The notes beneath the pieces are model-generated. The model was not told the origin of the DNA. It saw only the letters and a program-made list of their open reading frames with translations, and did no database searches. From NCBI RefSeq assembly GCF_001021555.1, contig NZ_LDCP01000001.1, positions 744,001-808,000 on the forward strand: a DNA stretch of 64,000 nt, given 5' to 3'. A program made the translations under genes and the position numbers. This document shows, one piece after another, positions 56,784-64,000 of the stretch; positions within the stretch are counted from its first letter, which is position 1, and each line of letters begins with the position of its first letter. Source of the DNA: Aurantiacibacter marinus. Its GTDB lineage: Bacteria > Pseudomonadota > Alphaproteobacteria > Sphingomonadales > Sphingomonadaceae.

Positions 56784-56933
56784 ATGCCGCTCTAATGCGG
56801 GGGAGTTGCGGCGCGGGCAAGGCAGACCTTGCGACATTTTTTCATCAATGCCTGTGGAAAGCGGGGACGAATTCGCGCCGCCTCCTTTTCGCAATTGCAA
56901 TATACCCCTGCGCTAGGCCAAGAGAGAGGTGAG

Positions 56934-57425
56934 ATGGAGACGAGTTCAGACAACCGGATCGAAGCGATCACGCTCGATGAAGCGACGGTCATTGCGCGCA
57001 ATGATGAGATCGAGAAAGAACGCGAGGTCGCAATGCGCGATCTTGTGGAGGACAATCTCTTCAGCCCGCTTCGCGCAATCGCCAATGGTCATGCTGGCCC
57101 GTGGCACGTCCATCTCGGCATTGTCGAAGGTATGTTGGCGCTGGGCCTGAAAGACCGCGCGGGCGCTGATGCGGGCACAATCGGGCTGGGTCTTGGCCGC
57201 CTTCGCCGCGTGGTGCGTGAATATTTCGCCATCTGCGATAGTTATTACAAGGCACTGCGGCGCACATCCGCGCAGGAAATCGAAACTATCGACATGGCCC
57301 GCCGCGCCATTCACGACCGCGGCACACGGCAATTGGAAGAGGCGCTGGATGGCAAGGTCGATACCGATTTTGAAACCGCGCGACGCTTGTTTACATTAAT
57401 TTGCGTGCTGCATATCAAGGCATGA
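56934..57425 (+). CDS. UPF0262 family protein
   Basis: A 163-aa protein recognised as UPF0262, a family found in Alphaproteobacteria and of unknown function. Typical pattern: LVEDNLFSPL, then GPWHVHLGIVEGMLALG, and a helical C-terminal half. The ATG at 56934 has GAGG 4 nt upstream. It is divergent from dnaB and 72 nt before the GH25-like gene. Confidence 0.88.
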   Translation: METSSDNRIEAITLDEATVIARNDEIEKEREVAMRDLVEDNLFSPLRAIANGHAGPWHVHLGIVEGMLALGLKDRAGADAGTIGLGLGRLRRVVREYFAICDSYYKALRRTSAQEIETIDMARRAIHDRGTRQLEEALDGKVDTDFETARRLFTLICVLHIKA

Positions 57426-57497
57426 CCTAGTTCGGTGATTGCCTGTCGCCACATCCGCTTACCCAGCCAACACATCCAGAATTGAAGGTCGCGCCCG

Positions 57498-58196
57498 ATG
57501 GGCAAGAAGAAGAAATCTGTCTGGCGCTTCTGGATCGAGGCGCTCCTCCTGCTCGCGCTTGTCGGCACCGGCGTGTTCCTGTGGTGGCGAACGCATAATT
57601 GGAGCCCGTCGCGCGCGGAATTTCCGGTGCAAGGCGTCGCAATGGGAGCCGCAGACGGGCCGGTCGATATCTCCGCCCTGCGCACAGCGCGCGCCGATTT
57701 CGTTTACTTGGAAGCTAGCAGCGGCGCCGATGGCCGCGATGATCTGTTCGGCCGCAATCTGGCGGCGCTGGCAGATACCGGCATCATGCACGGCGCAATC
57801 CATGCGTATGATCCGTGCATCCCGGCAGAGCGGCAAGCGGCCAATTTCGTTACCATCGTGCCGCGTGATCCGGAAATGCTGCCGCCTGCCATCGCGCTCG
57901 ACAAACCGGCCAGCGCATGCGGTGATCCGGTGGTCGAAGCAGCGCTGGAAAGCGAACTCACCACATTCATCAACCAGGTCGAAGGGCATGCCGGGCAGCC
58001 GGTGGTCTTGAAAGTGAGCGAAAGCTTCGAAAAAAGCTACACCATCGCGTCCCGTATTGAGCGCAATCTGTGGCTCGAGAATGACTGGTTACAGCCCGAT
58101 TATGCAGGCCGCCCCTGGACGCTGTGGACGGCCAATGCCCAGTTGAAAAACCCTGCCAACGGACAGAACATGCGCTGGGTAGTGCTGCAGCCCTGA
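57498..58196 (+). CDS. GH25 lysozyme-like protein with missing catalytic residues
   Basis: A 232-aa membrane-anchored protein: one N-terminal helix (about 12-30), then a GH25-type barrel. Landmarks are YLEASSGADGRDD (family YIKATEG), the HGAIHAYDPC strand and LPPAIALDK. The first catalytic aspartate (GIDVS) is GVAMG here, and the Glu of the DxE pair is replaced by Lys-Pro (ALDKP), so muramidase activity is doubtful. It may bind cell-wall glycan without cutting it. The rest of the fold and length are normal. Confidence 0.8.
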   Translation: MGKKKKSVWRFWIEALLLLALVGTGVFLWWRTHNWSPSRAEFPVQGVAMGAADGPVDISALRTARADFVYLEASSGADGRDDLFGRNLAALADTGIMHGAIHAYDPCIPAERQAANFVTIVPRDPEMLPPAIALDKPASACGDPVVEAALESELTTFINQVEGHAGQPVVLKVSESFEKSYTIASRIERNLWLENDWLQPDYAGRPWTLWTANAQLKNPANGQNMRWVVLQP

Positions 58197-58232
58197 AGTG
58201 CTGACGGCGCGCAGACAAGGATCATTCTGTAA

Positions 58233-59378
58233 TCACTCTTCGCCGCTTTCCAACCATTCGACCAGCGCCGCAAGGCATTCACGCGCCAGCAGTTTGCAGC
58301 GTTCCGGGCTCCAGCCCTGCGCCGGATCGGGCCAGTCGGCATTGTCCTTGAACGGCATTTCGAGCGTCATCGCGCAGGCGCCGAAACGCTCTGCCACCTG
58401 ATTGGTGCTGATCGCCAGATTGGCCTTGCCGGGGGCTGACTTGGGATAACCCTTGGCGGTCTGGAAATCGGGGCAACGGCGGTCGAGGATGCGCTGGTAG
58501 CGGTACATGCTCTCTCCCTGTTCGTCCGTCCACGAAGGGATGCCTTCAAACCCTGCGAGGAACACGGCGGCAATCGCTTCGTCCCCGTGCACATCCATGG
58601 CGAAATCGACACCGCTTTCGTCCATCGCATTGCGAATGGCGAGCACCTCGGGAGACGACTTTGCACTAGGCTCGGCCCATTCGCGGTTCAGGTTCACGCC
58701 GTCTGCATTGGTGCGCAGGTGGCCGCGAAAACTACCGTCGGGATTGCAATTGGGTACTACATGAATGCGGCAGTGGCGGCGCAGAGCGCGGCCTACGACA
58801 TCGGCGGGATCGGTCAGCACTTCCAGCGCCCCTTCCATCCACCATTCGGCCATGCTTTCGCCGGGATGCTGCCGCGCATAAAGCCAGACCTGCGTGTCGC
58901 CATCGCCCATGGCAAGACAATCCACGGACCGGCCATCCAGCGTTTCACCAAGGCGGCGATATTCCACGCCTTCCGCGCTGGCGGCTTCTGCCACCAGATC
59001 ATTATGACGTTCCATCGAATAGGGCGCGAAATAGGCGAAATAGGCCATGTCGGATGCCGGCGTATACCGCACCGTCAGCGTGCCATCGCCCGCGGCCTCG
59101 TCGTAAGAACTGTCGGCTCGGCCCCAGTAATCGCGGTCTTCGGATACGCAGGCGTCATAGCCCGGCCAGCCACCGGGATAGGCGCTTTCCTTCAGGTTCT
59201 CGATATGCAGCACAAGTTCGCGCCCTGCCGCGCCGGACACGCGAAAGTGAAACCACTGTGCAAATTCGCTCTTGTGGTCGCGCGGGATGCGTAAACGGGC
59301 GGTTGCACCGTCAACGGACACAGTTTCGATATTGCCGCTGTCGAAGGCGGCGTCGATCACGATATTGGCTTGAGTCAT
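58233..59378 (-). CDS. M14-family zinc carboxypeptidase, cytosolic (AGBL/CCP-like)
   Basis: A 381-aa cytoplasmic peptidase. An N-terminal beta domain (about 1-130, with [11 protein letters not shown]) precedes the catalytic domain. Zinc ligands are HPGES (H and E, about 175-178) and the H in VHGDE; the catalytic glutamate is in TLEMPFK. This N-terminal-domain plus M14 arrangement is that of bacterial cytosolic carboxypeptidases related to deglutamylases. Its ATG overlaps the stop of the DUF4136 lipoprotein (ATGA). The natural substrate is unknown. Confidence 0.88.
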   Translation of the reverse strand: MTQANIVIDAAFDSGNIETVSVDGATARLRIPRDHKSEFAQWFHFRVSGAAGRELVLHIENLKESAYPGGWPGYDACVSEDRDYWGRADSSYDEAAGDGTLTVRYTPASDMAYFAYFAPYSMERHNDLVAEAASAEGVEYRRLGETLDGRSVDCLAMGDGDTQVWLYARQHPGESMAEWWMEGALEVLTDPADVVGRALRRHCRIHVVPNCNPDGSFRGHLRTNADGVNLNREWAEPSAKSSPEVLAIRNAMDESGVDFAMDVHGDEAIAAVFLAGFEGIPSWTDEQGESMYRYQRILDRRCPDFQTAKGYPKSAPGKANLAISTNQVAERFGACAMTLEMPFKDNADWPDPAQGWSPERCKLLARECLAALVEWLESGEE

Positions 59379-59989
59379 TCTACCTCGATAGTCTCGCCGG
59401 AATTTCCAGGGAAGCCTGTAAACAGCGCGTCGGCCATGCGCGATGCGGCGGCGGCCTCGCTGCCATAGTCACTGTTGCTGGTGGCTGTCATGCTGGCGCG
59501 GCCTTCCCACAGGTTCGCGCCGCCTTCAGGCGAGCGGATGGCGACAAAAATCTGCCGCTCGATGCGTTCAGCTGGCGGGCCGGAGAGCAGGCTATTGAGA
59601 TTGATACCGACACCAACGCCAACGCCCGATCCATATCGACCTGTCGAACCGCCGGCGCCAACGCCAACGCCTCCGCGCCGGTCTTCGCCTTCGGTTGCGT
59701 ACGCTTCCAGATCCAACATTGCGATTTGTCCGCCATTGCTGGCGACAACGCGATATCCCAGCGCCTCCAGTTCCTGCCGAATGGCTTCGCGGTAAACGCC
59801 GAATTCGAGCGAGTCGCCGTCCATTGCCGGGCCGGCGACGATTTCAATGGTCCCTTGGGCGAGAAAGGTCGGCGTATCGCCCACAAACCGGGTCACTTCG
59901 ACCGGAGAGACATAGGCGGGCGTTGCACAGCCTGTGGCGAGTGCACATGCGGCGAGGAGGATGATGGCTTGCTGTTTCATACCCTTCAT
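59375..59989 (-). CDS. DUF4136-like lipoprotein
   Basis: A 204-aa lipoprotein. The signal ends in LATGC with C21 as the lipidated residue. The following beta-rich domain (residues 30-195) has the DUF4136 pattern [15 protein letters not shown] and a glycine-rich strand pair ([16 protein letters not shown]). Start ATG 59989 or ATG 59980 (three codons later). Co-transcribed with the carboxypeptidase. Function of the domain is unknown. Confidence 0.8.
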   Translation of the reverse strand: MKGMKQQAIILLAACALATGCATPAYVSPVEVTRFVGDTPTFLAQGTIEIVAGPAMDGDSLEFGVYREAIRQELEALGYRVVASNGGQIAMLDLEAYATEGEDRRGGVGVGAGGSTGRYGSGVGVGVGINLNSLLSGPPAERIERQIFVAIRSPEGGANLWEGRASMTATSNSDYGSEAAAASRMADALFTGFPGNSGETIEVE

Positions 59990-60083
59990 AATGCACCAGA
60001 TCGGCCCCGGTGCCTAACGCGGGCCTGAAAAGACCAATTTCAGCGATTGCCACTCCGTTCAATCATGCTAACCGCTGGGCCCC

Positions 60084-61097
60084 ATGGATAAGCAGATACC
60101 CGTTCTCGTCACCGGAGGTGCCGGCTATATCGGCAGCCATGCCGTCCTTGCCTTGCTTGATCGCGGATGGCCTGTGGCGGTGATCGACAACTTCACCACC
60201 GGCTTCAGATTTGCCGTTCCTGACGGGGTGACGCTGTATGAAGGCGATATCGAGGACGGGGCATTGCTCGCGCGGATCTTTGCCGAACAGGGCATCGGCA
60301 AAGGCAACGGAGCGATCATGCATTTCGCCGGTTCCATCGTGGTACCCGAAAGCGTGGAAGACCCGCTCAAATATTATCACAACAACACCGTGAAGAGCCG
60401 CGCCTTGCTGGATGCGGCGGTAAAGGCAGGTGCCGCGCACTTCATCTTCAGCTCGACAGCTGCGACCTATGGCATTCCCGAGGAATCGCCGGTGCGCGAA
60501 GACATGCCGAAGACGCCGATCAATCCTTATGGCTGGTCCAAGCTGATGACGGAGCAGATGCTGGCGGACACGGCAGCGGCGCATGATATCAATTACTGCG
60601 CGCTGAGATATTTCAATGTCGCTGGCGCCGATCCGCAGGCGCGCAGCGGCCAATCGACGGCTGGCGCGACGCATCTGATCAAGGTCGCGGTAGAGGCCGC
60701 GCTGGGCAAGCGTGACAGCGTAAGCGTGTTTGGCACTGATTACGATACGCCCGATGGCACCGGCGTGCGTGATTACATCCATGTCAGCGATCTGGCGGCA
60801 GCGCATGTGCTGGCTTTGGAAGAACTTATCGCGCAGCCGGGCACATCGATGACGATGAACTGCGGCTATGGCCGGGGCTTCTCCGTGCTCGAAGTGCTGG
60901 ATGCGGTGGACCGCGTAACCAATATGCAGATCAACCGGGTGCTTGGGCCGCGCCGTGCCGGTGATCCCGATTCGCTGATTTCGGACCCCGCGCGCATCAA
61001 ATCGACCTTGCCGTGGCAGCCGCAGCACGCCGATCTCGATGCGATCGTGGCTCACGCCGTCGCGTGGGAGCGCAAGCTGGCGGATATTAGCGGTTAA
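60084..61097 (+). CDS. galE: UDP-glucose 4-epimerase GalE
   Basis: A 337-aa extended short-chain dehydrogenase interconverting UDP-glucose and UDP-galactose for surface polysaccharide synthesis. NAD motif TGGAGYIGSH at about 9-18, catalytic SSTAATYG and the YGWSK tyrosine/lysine pair are present; the NVAGADP block follows. Length matches E. coli GalE (338 aa). Shine-Dalgarno is weak. Stands alone, 120 nt before rpmJ. Confidence 0.94.
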   Translation: MDKQIPVLVTGGAGYIGSHAVLALLDRGWPVAVIDNFTTGFRFAVPDGVTLYEGDIEDGALLARIFAEQGIGKGNGAIMHFAGSIVVPESVEDPLKYYHNNTVKSRALLDAAVKAGAAHFIFSSTAATYGIPEESPVREDMPKTPINPYGWSKLMTEQMLADTAAAHDINYCALRYFNVAGADPQARSGQSTAGATHLIKVAVEAALGKRDSVSVFGTDYDTPDGTGVRDYIHVSDLAAAHVLALEELIAQPGTSMTMNCGYGRGFSVLEVLDAVDRVTNMQINRVLGPRRAGDPDSLISDPARIKSTLPWQPQHADLDAIVAHAVAWERKLADISG

Positions 61098-61124
61098 TGG
61101 CTCGCCGGACCGGGTAGGTTTGGG

Positions 61125-61153
61125 TTGACTTCGCCCCCCGCGGCCCATATTGG
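61125..61153 (+). promoter_or_regulatory. Likely rpmJ promoter
   Basis: TTGACT (61125-61130), a 17-bp spacer and TATTGG (61148-61153), starting 66 nt upstream of the rpmJ Shine-Dalgarno. The -35 is strong, the -10 weak. Pattern seen; activity inferred. Confidence 0.4.
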
Positions 61154-61218
61154 CCCGCCTTGAAATTCCGGCATCGGGGACTATCTCCGGTGCCGCTTAT
61201 TTTTTGCAGGAAATTGTC

Positions 61219-61344
61219 ATGAAGATCCGTAACAGCCTCAAGTCGCTGAAGAACCGCCACCGCGATTGCCGCGTTATCCGTCGTCGTGGGCGCACCTATG
61301 TGATCAACAAGACCAACCGTCGCTTTAAGGCCCGCCAGGGCTAA
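61219..61344 (+). CDS. rpmJ: 50S ribosomal protein L36, zinc-free type
   Basis: A 41-aa basic ribosomal protein. Sequence begins [17 protein letters not shown] and contains [20 protein letters not shown]. It lacks the four zinc-binding Cys/His of the C+ type, which is normal for the longer C- paralogue. GCAGGA precedes the ATG by 7 nt. A strong terminator follows at 61402. Confidence 0.95.
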   Translation: MKIRNSLKSLKNRHRDCRVIRRRGRTYVINKTNRRFKARQG

Positions 61345-61401
61345 TCGGTTCTGCGGCGCGAGTGATTCGCGGCGCTGGCCTCAAGATGGTTGGTCTTTTG
61401 C

Positions 61402-61429
61402 AAAGCCCCCGCCACCACGGGGGCTTTTT
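61402..61429 (+). terminator. Intrinsic terminator after rpmJ
   Basis: AAAGCCCCC, an 8-nt loop, then GGGGGCTTT followed by two more T. A classic rho-independent hairpin 57 nt after the rpmJ stop. Confidence 0.85.
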
Positions 61430-61450
61430 GCATGTCTGGAGGGCACGCAG

Positions 61451-62050
61451 GTGACAGCAGTTGTATTCGATGTCGGGCGAGTGCTGGTGCAGTGGGATTT
61501 GCGCTGCCTGTTCGCGAAACTGATAGGCGACCCGGAAGAGCTGGAGTGGTTTGTCACCCACGTCGTGACTGAAGAATGGCATCACCAGCACGATGAAGGC
61601 CGCGCCCTGGCCGATATGGTGCCGGAACGGATTGCCGAATTTCCGGACTACGCCGAACACCTCCACGCCTACGCAACACGCTTTAACGAGACAATTCCAG
61701 GAAATGTCCCCGGCACCCATGATCTTGCCCGCCGGCTGCATGCCCGCGGCGTACCGGTATTCGGGTTGACCAATTTCGGCCACGAGTTCTGGGCGATGTT
61801 CCGCCCCACGCAACCAGTCTTCGACCTGTTCACGGATATCGTGGTGTCCGGCACGGAGAAACTCGCAAAGCCTGATCCTGCGATTTACGCACTGGCAGAG
61901 ACGCGCTTTGCACTGCCGCCACAGCAATTGTTCTTCATTGACGACAAGCCTGAAAACATCGCCGCTGCCGCCGCACGTGGGTGGCAAGGGCATGTCTTCA
62001 CCGATGCCATGCGGCTTGAAACAGACCTGGCTCGGCGAGGTCTGCTTTAA
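61451..62050 (+). CDS. HAD-superfamily hydrolase, YihX-like
   Basis: A 199-aa phosphatase-type protein. Motif I is VFDVGRVLV (nucleophile Asp, with Gly in place of the second Asp as in YihX-type sugar phosphatases), motif II is the LTN in FGLTNFG, motif III the lysine in KLAKPDP and motif IV FFIDDKPEN. The GTG at 61451 has weak upstream purines (GGAGGGCACGCAG). It directly follows the rpmJ terminator. Substrate unknown; glucose-1-phosphate is known for E. coli YihX. Confidence 0.85.
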   Translation: MTAVVFDVGRVLVQWDLRCLFAKLIGDPEELEWFVTHVVTEEWHHQHDEGRALADMVPERIAEFPDYAEHLHAYATRFNETIPGNVPGTHDLARRLHARGVPVFGLTNFGHEFWAMFRPTQPVFDLFTDIVVSGTEKLAKPDPAIYALAETRFALPPQQLFFIDDKPENIAAAAARGWQGHVFTDAMRLETDLARRGLL

Positions 62051-62057
62051 TTCCCGC

Positions 62058-62090
62058 AAAAAAAGCCCCGGCACGCGAAGGTACCGGGGC
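62058..62090 (-). terminator. Terminator for the minus-strand secreted protein gene
   Basis: On the minus strand GCCCCGG, a 12-nt loop and CCGGGGC are followed by seven T. It lies about 50 nt past the stop at 62141 and 8 nt after the plus-strand HAD gene, so it mainly ends the minus-strand transcript. Confidence 0.8.
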
Positions 62091-62140
62091 AATGGAGTGC
62101 CGCCCAGGATGGAGAGGGGGCGGCGGAATGTGGATGCGGC

Positions 62141-62461
62141 CTAGCCGTTGCAGCGGGCCAGCAGACTGTCCGAAATTGCTTCGCCATTGGCAGTAAAGCT
62201 GGCGATCGTGCCGACCTTCCGGCGCAATTCACTGCATACGCGCAAGGGACGGTCGCCGCTGCGTGGGCCAGTGCAGGTCACACCTTCGCAAGCAAACACC
62301 ACACCGCCTGCGATGGCAGTCGCCTCGTCGGTCGGCTCTGCCAGCTGTACGGAGAAGTAGGACCCGCGCGCCTGCGACGATGCGGTCGCAGTTGTGACAG
62401 GCGCGGCAATTGCACCGAATGACAGGAGAGCGGCAAGGGATGTGACTGCGAAACGTGACAT
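62141..62461 (-). CDS. Small secreted protein, CC_3452 family-like
   Basis: A 106-aa protein with a signal peptide (about 1-28). The mature part has YFSVQLAEPTDEATAIAGGV and four cysteines that may pair (CEGVTC near the middle, C in RVCSELRR and the penultimate region LLARCNG). I recall this pattern as the CC_3452 family of Alphaproteobacteria, with no known function. AAGGAAG lies 5 nt before the ATG at 62461. Divergent from the HxlR regulator. Confidence 0.78.
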   Translation of the reverse strand: MSRFAVTSLAALLSFGAIAAPVTTATASSQARGSYFSVQLAEPTDEATAIAGGVVFACEGVTCTGPRSGDRPLRVCSELRRKVGTIASFTANGEAISDSLLARCNG

Positions 62462-62499
62462 GGGATCTTCCTTCTGGACATCAGTGTAGGTTGCGTTTG

Positions 62500-62557
62500 A
62501 CAACCAGTTGTGATTCACCACCTATCTAGGAGAGTTTCGTTTCGCAACCCTTTTGCG
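62500..62557. promoter_or_regulatory. Divergent promoter region with two short inverted repeats
   Basis: ACAAC-CA-GTTGT (62500-62511) and CGCAA-5 nt-TTGCG (62543-62557) lie between the secreted protein and the HxlR gene. Either could be an operator of the HxlR protein. Seen in the sequence; role is a guess. Confidence 0.3.
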
Positions 62558-62616
62558 CGAATATTTTGGCATATCCGCATTTCCCTGTAGGAGAAGTGCG
62601 GGATAGAGATGCATTT

Positions 62617-63153
62617 ATGGGAATAAGAGAACCGCTACGTGAGCTAGGCTGCGGCCTTCCGCATGCACTGGAAGTGATGGGAGAGCGCTGGTCGTTCCTG
62701 ATCTTGCGCGCCGCCTTCAATGGCCTCTATCATTTCGAGGAATTTTCAGGTGAGCTGGGCATTGCCCGCAATATCCTCTCCAACCGGCTCGCCAATCTGG
62801 TGCGGCACGGCGTGCTGGAACGGACGCCGTGCGAAGAGGACCGGCGCAAGGTCGAATACCGCCTGACGGAGAAGGGCCTTGGCCTGCTGCCCGCAATGCT
62901 CGCGCTGCGCCAGTGGGGGGAGCGATATACCGAGAACTTCAACGCTGATCTGGTGCTGGTCGATTGCCGCGATGGCTTGCCGGTGGCCCCCATCGGCATC
63001 CGCGCGCATGACGGGCGAGAGCTAAGCTGGGAAGAGCTGGGCTGGCAGACGGCAGACAAGCTGGGCACGCCGGTGGACCGGCACAGCGGGGCGTATACGA
63101 AGGCTGAGGTTGTTGGGCAGTCCACGAAAATGGGTGAGGAAGACTGCTGCTAG
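62617..63153 (+). CDS. HxlR-family transcriptional regulator
   Basis: A regulator of about 178 aa with the HxlR winged helix at residues 8-100: LEVMGERWSFLILRAAFNG, then the helix GIARNILSNRLANLVRHGVL and the wing EDRRKVEYRLTEKG. The C-terminal part (about 100-178) is a family extension ending in EEDCC. The start is uncertain: ATG 62617 is chosen, while GTG 62596 and TTG 62566 are in frame. HxlR proteins often sense electrophiles or redox through cysteines. The divergent secreted protein is the nearest candidate target. Confidence 0.85.
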   Translation: MGIREPLRELGCGLPHALEVMGERWSFLILRAAFNGLYHFEEFSGELGIARNILSNRLANLVRHGVLERTPCEEDRRKVEYRLTEKGLGLLPAMLALRQWGERYTENFNADLVLVDCRDGLPVAPIGIRAHDGRELSWEELGWQTADKLGTPVDRHSGAYTKAEVVGQSTKMGEEDCC

Positions 63154-63244
63154 GCGGGATTGCACTTCACAAAGACTGCAACTGCGCGACCACGGCATCA
63201 TATCCGGTATTGAGTGGAAAGCGGACTTCGCGGGGCTCGCGCTC

Positions 63245-63523
63245 TTAATCCAATCGGACCGTGTTGCCTTTGAAGAATCCTGAGCAAACAGCTCCTTCAA
63301 CTCTTTGGCCCGATGGCCCGTTCGCTTGAAATGCGGTGGCGATGATATCATCACTCCCGCAGTCGAAATAGGCATAACCTGTGGTCTGAATATCGGTATA
63401 GCCTTGCGCAAGAAGTGTCTGAGTAGCGCGATCAGGCGATGTGCAGGCGACCGGCGCCACGAATGGGAAGGCTGCCAGGAACGCGGCCGCTAAACCGAAA
63501 CGGATCAACCTCTTGCGTGCCAT
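63245..63523 (-). CDS. Small exported cysteine-containing protein
   Basis: A 92-aa protein with a signal peptide (residues 1-27; VAPVACTS also fits a weak lipobox with C27). The mature part reads ATQTLLAQGYTDIQTTGYAY, then FDCGSDDIIATAF and a Cys-containing end VCSGFFKGNTVRLD. From memory a similar short 'GYTDI-x-TG' protein family is widespread in proteobacteria and phages, with no known function. It is convergent with the HxlR gene and just downstream of comM. Confidence 0.7.
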   Translation of the reverse strand: MARKRLIRFGLAAAFLAAFPFVAPVACTSPDRATQTLLAQGYTDIQTTGYAYFDCGSDDIIATAFQANGPSGQRVEGAVCSGFFKGNTVRLD

Positions 63524-63567
63524 CGAAGGTTACGTGCCATAATTCAAAGTCGTTCGCAAACCGTCCA

Positions 63568-63999
63568 TCAAGCCCTCGGCGCCTGCCTCCGGTAGCTGAG
63601 CGCTTCGGCGATATGCACACGGCCCACGTGCTCGGCTCCGGCCAGATCAGCGATTGTGCGGGCCACGCGCAGCATCCGCACATAGCCCCGCGCGGAGAGG
63701 CGCATTTTTTCGGCTGCCTGCATCAACAAGGCGCGGCCTGCCTCGTCAGGTGTCGCGTATTTCTCCAGCGCATCACCGTCCAGTTCTGCATTGGAGCGCA
63801 CACCGCGCTCCGTCTGACGGGTGCGGGCCTTGGCCACGCGGGCGGCGACTTCAGCAGACCCCTCGGCAGATGGCGGCAAGTGGAGGTCGGCGGCGCTGAC
63901 AGGATCAACATCGACATGCAGATCGATCCGGTCGAGCATCGGGCCGCTCACCTTGCTTTGATAGTCCACTGCGCATTTCGGTGCGCGGGAACAGGCAAG
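63568..63999 (-). CDS. comM: YifB/ComM-type Mg-chelatase-like AAA ATPase, 5' end outside the window
   Basis: C-terminal 143 residues of a ComM/YifB protein, which promotes branch migration during natural transformation. The frame is open past the window end; before the first internal ATG-like codon it reads CSRAPKCAVDYQSKVSGP, matching the family's Cys-containing lead into SGPMLDRIDLHVDV. The end RMLRVARTIADLAGAEHVGR, then HIAEALSYR is the usual C-terminus. The Walker A half is outside the window. Confidence 0.9.
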   Translation of the reverse strand, partial: LACSRAPKCAVDYQSKVSGPMLDRIDLHVDVDPVSAADLHLPPSAEGSAEVAARVAKARTRQTERGVRSNAELDGDALEKYATPDEAGRALLMQAAEKMRLSARGYVRMLRVARTIADLAGAEHVGRVHIAEALSYRRQAPRA

Positions 64000-64000
64000 C

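Noticed and set aside
61451-62050. HAD protein with a broken DxD motif as an inactive enzyme
   Set aside because: DxG in motif I is normal for YihX-type members, which are active phosphatases.

Overview
The window looks like chromosomal DNA of an alphaproteobacterium, most likely a sphingomonad of the Erythrobacteraceae type. The base composition is moderately high GC. Housekeeping genes (ftsH, dnaB, rpoZ, rpmJ, galE, cysD-cysNC-cysQ, a UPF0262 protein and a comM fragment) are interleaved with lineage-specific genes such as a CC_3452-like secreted protein. The lineage is my inference from protein flavour, not from a search. I saw no rRNA, tRNA, CRISPR array, insertion sequence or phage module. 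Genes are tightly packed with many 4-nt stop/start overlaps, and no stretch of 300 bases lacks a gene.

Layout. 1-5 kb (+): an operon of hydantoinase/oxoprolinase subunits A (cut by the window start) and B, a class III CoA-transferase and an isochorismatase-fold amidase. 5-8.7 kb (-): sulfate activation, cysD-cysNC-cysQ, divergent from a LuxR-type regulator. Next comes a 3-hydroxyisobutyrate dehydrogenase-like gene. 10.7-21.7 kb (-): a two-partner secretion locus (TpsB transporter, 2010-aa TpsA exoprotein) whose third gene is a secreted TPR-CHAT protease-like protein. 21.7-22.6 kb (-): a CcmI/NrfG-like TPR protein.

22.7-38.4 kb is the unusual part. The plus-strand arm encodes a flavoprotein fused to two cyclic-nucleotide-binding domains and a four-cluster ferredoxin, a diheme b-type membrane protein, an FHA-TM-decaheme cytochrome c, and a CpdA-like phosphodiesterase. 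The converging minus-strand arm encodes a pentaheme c554-like cytochrome, a double GlcG/HbpS lipoprotein, an outer-membrane barrel and a 1406-aa decaheme cytochrome with an LVIVD propeller. They read as a possible cytoplasm-to-cell-surface electron conduit. Upstream on the same strand lie a FecR-like protein and a CHASE2-adenylate cyclase, so cyclic nucleotide synthesis, sensing and breakdown are all encoded here.

41.5-64 kb is mostly ordinary chromosome: glutamate dehydrogenase, mannose-6-phosphate isomerase, a small overlapping membrane-protein/HTH operon with a repeated operator-like palindrome, ftsH, a 2OG oxygenase, a sulfotransferase-like protein, a DUF3667 protein, sterol and fatty acid desaturases, rpoZ, a phospholipase D family enzyme, dnaB, UPF0262, a GH25-like protein lacking catalytic residues, an M14 carboxypeptidase, a DUF4136 lipoprotein, galE, rpmJ, a HAD hydrolase, an HxlR regulator and the start-truncated comM gene.
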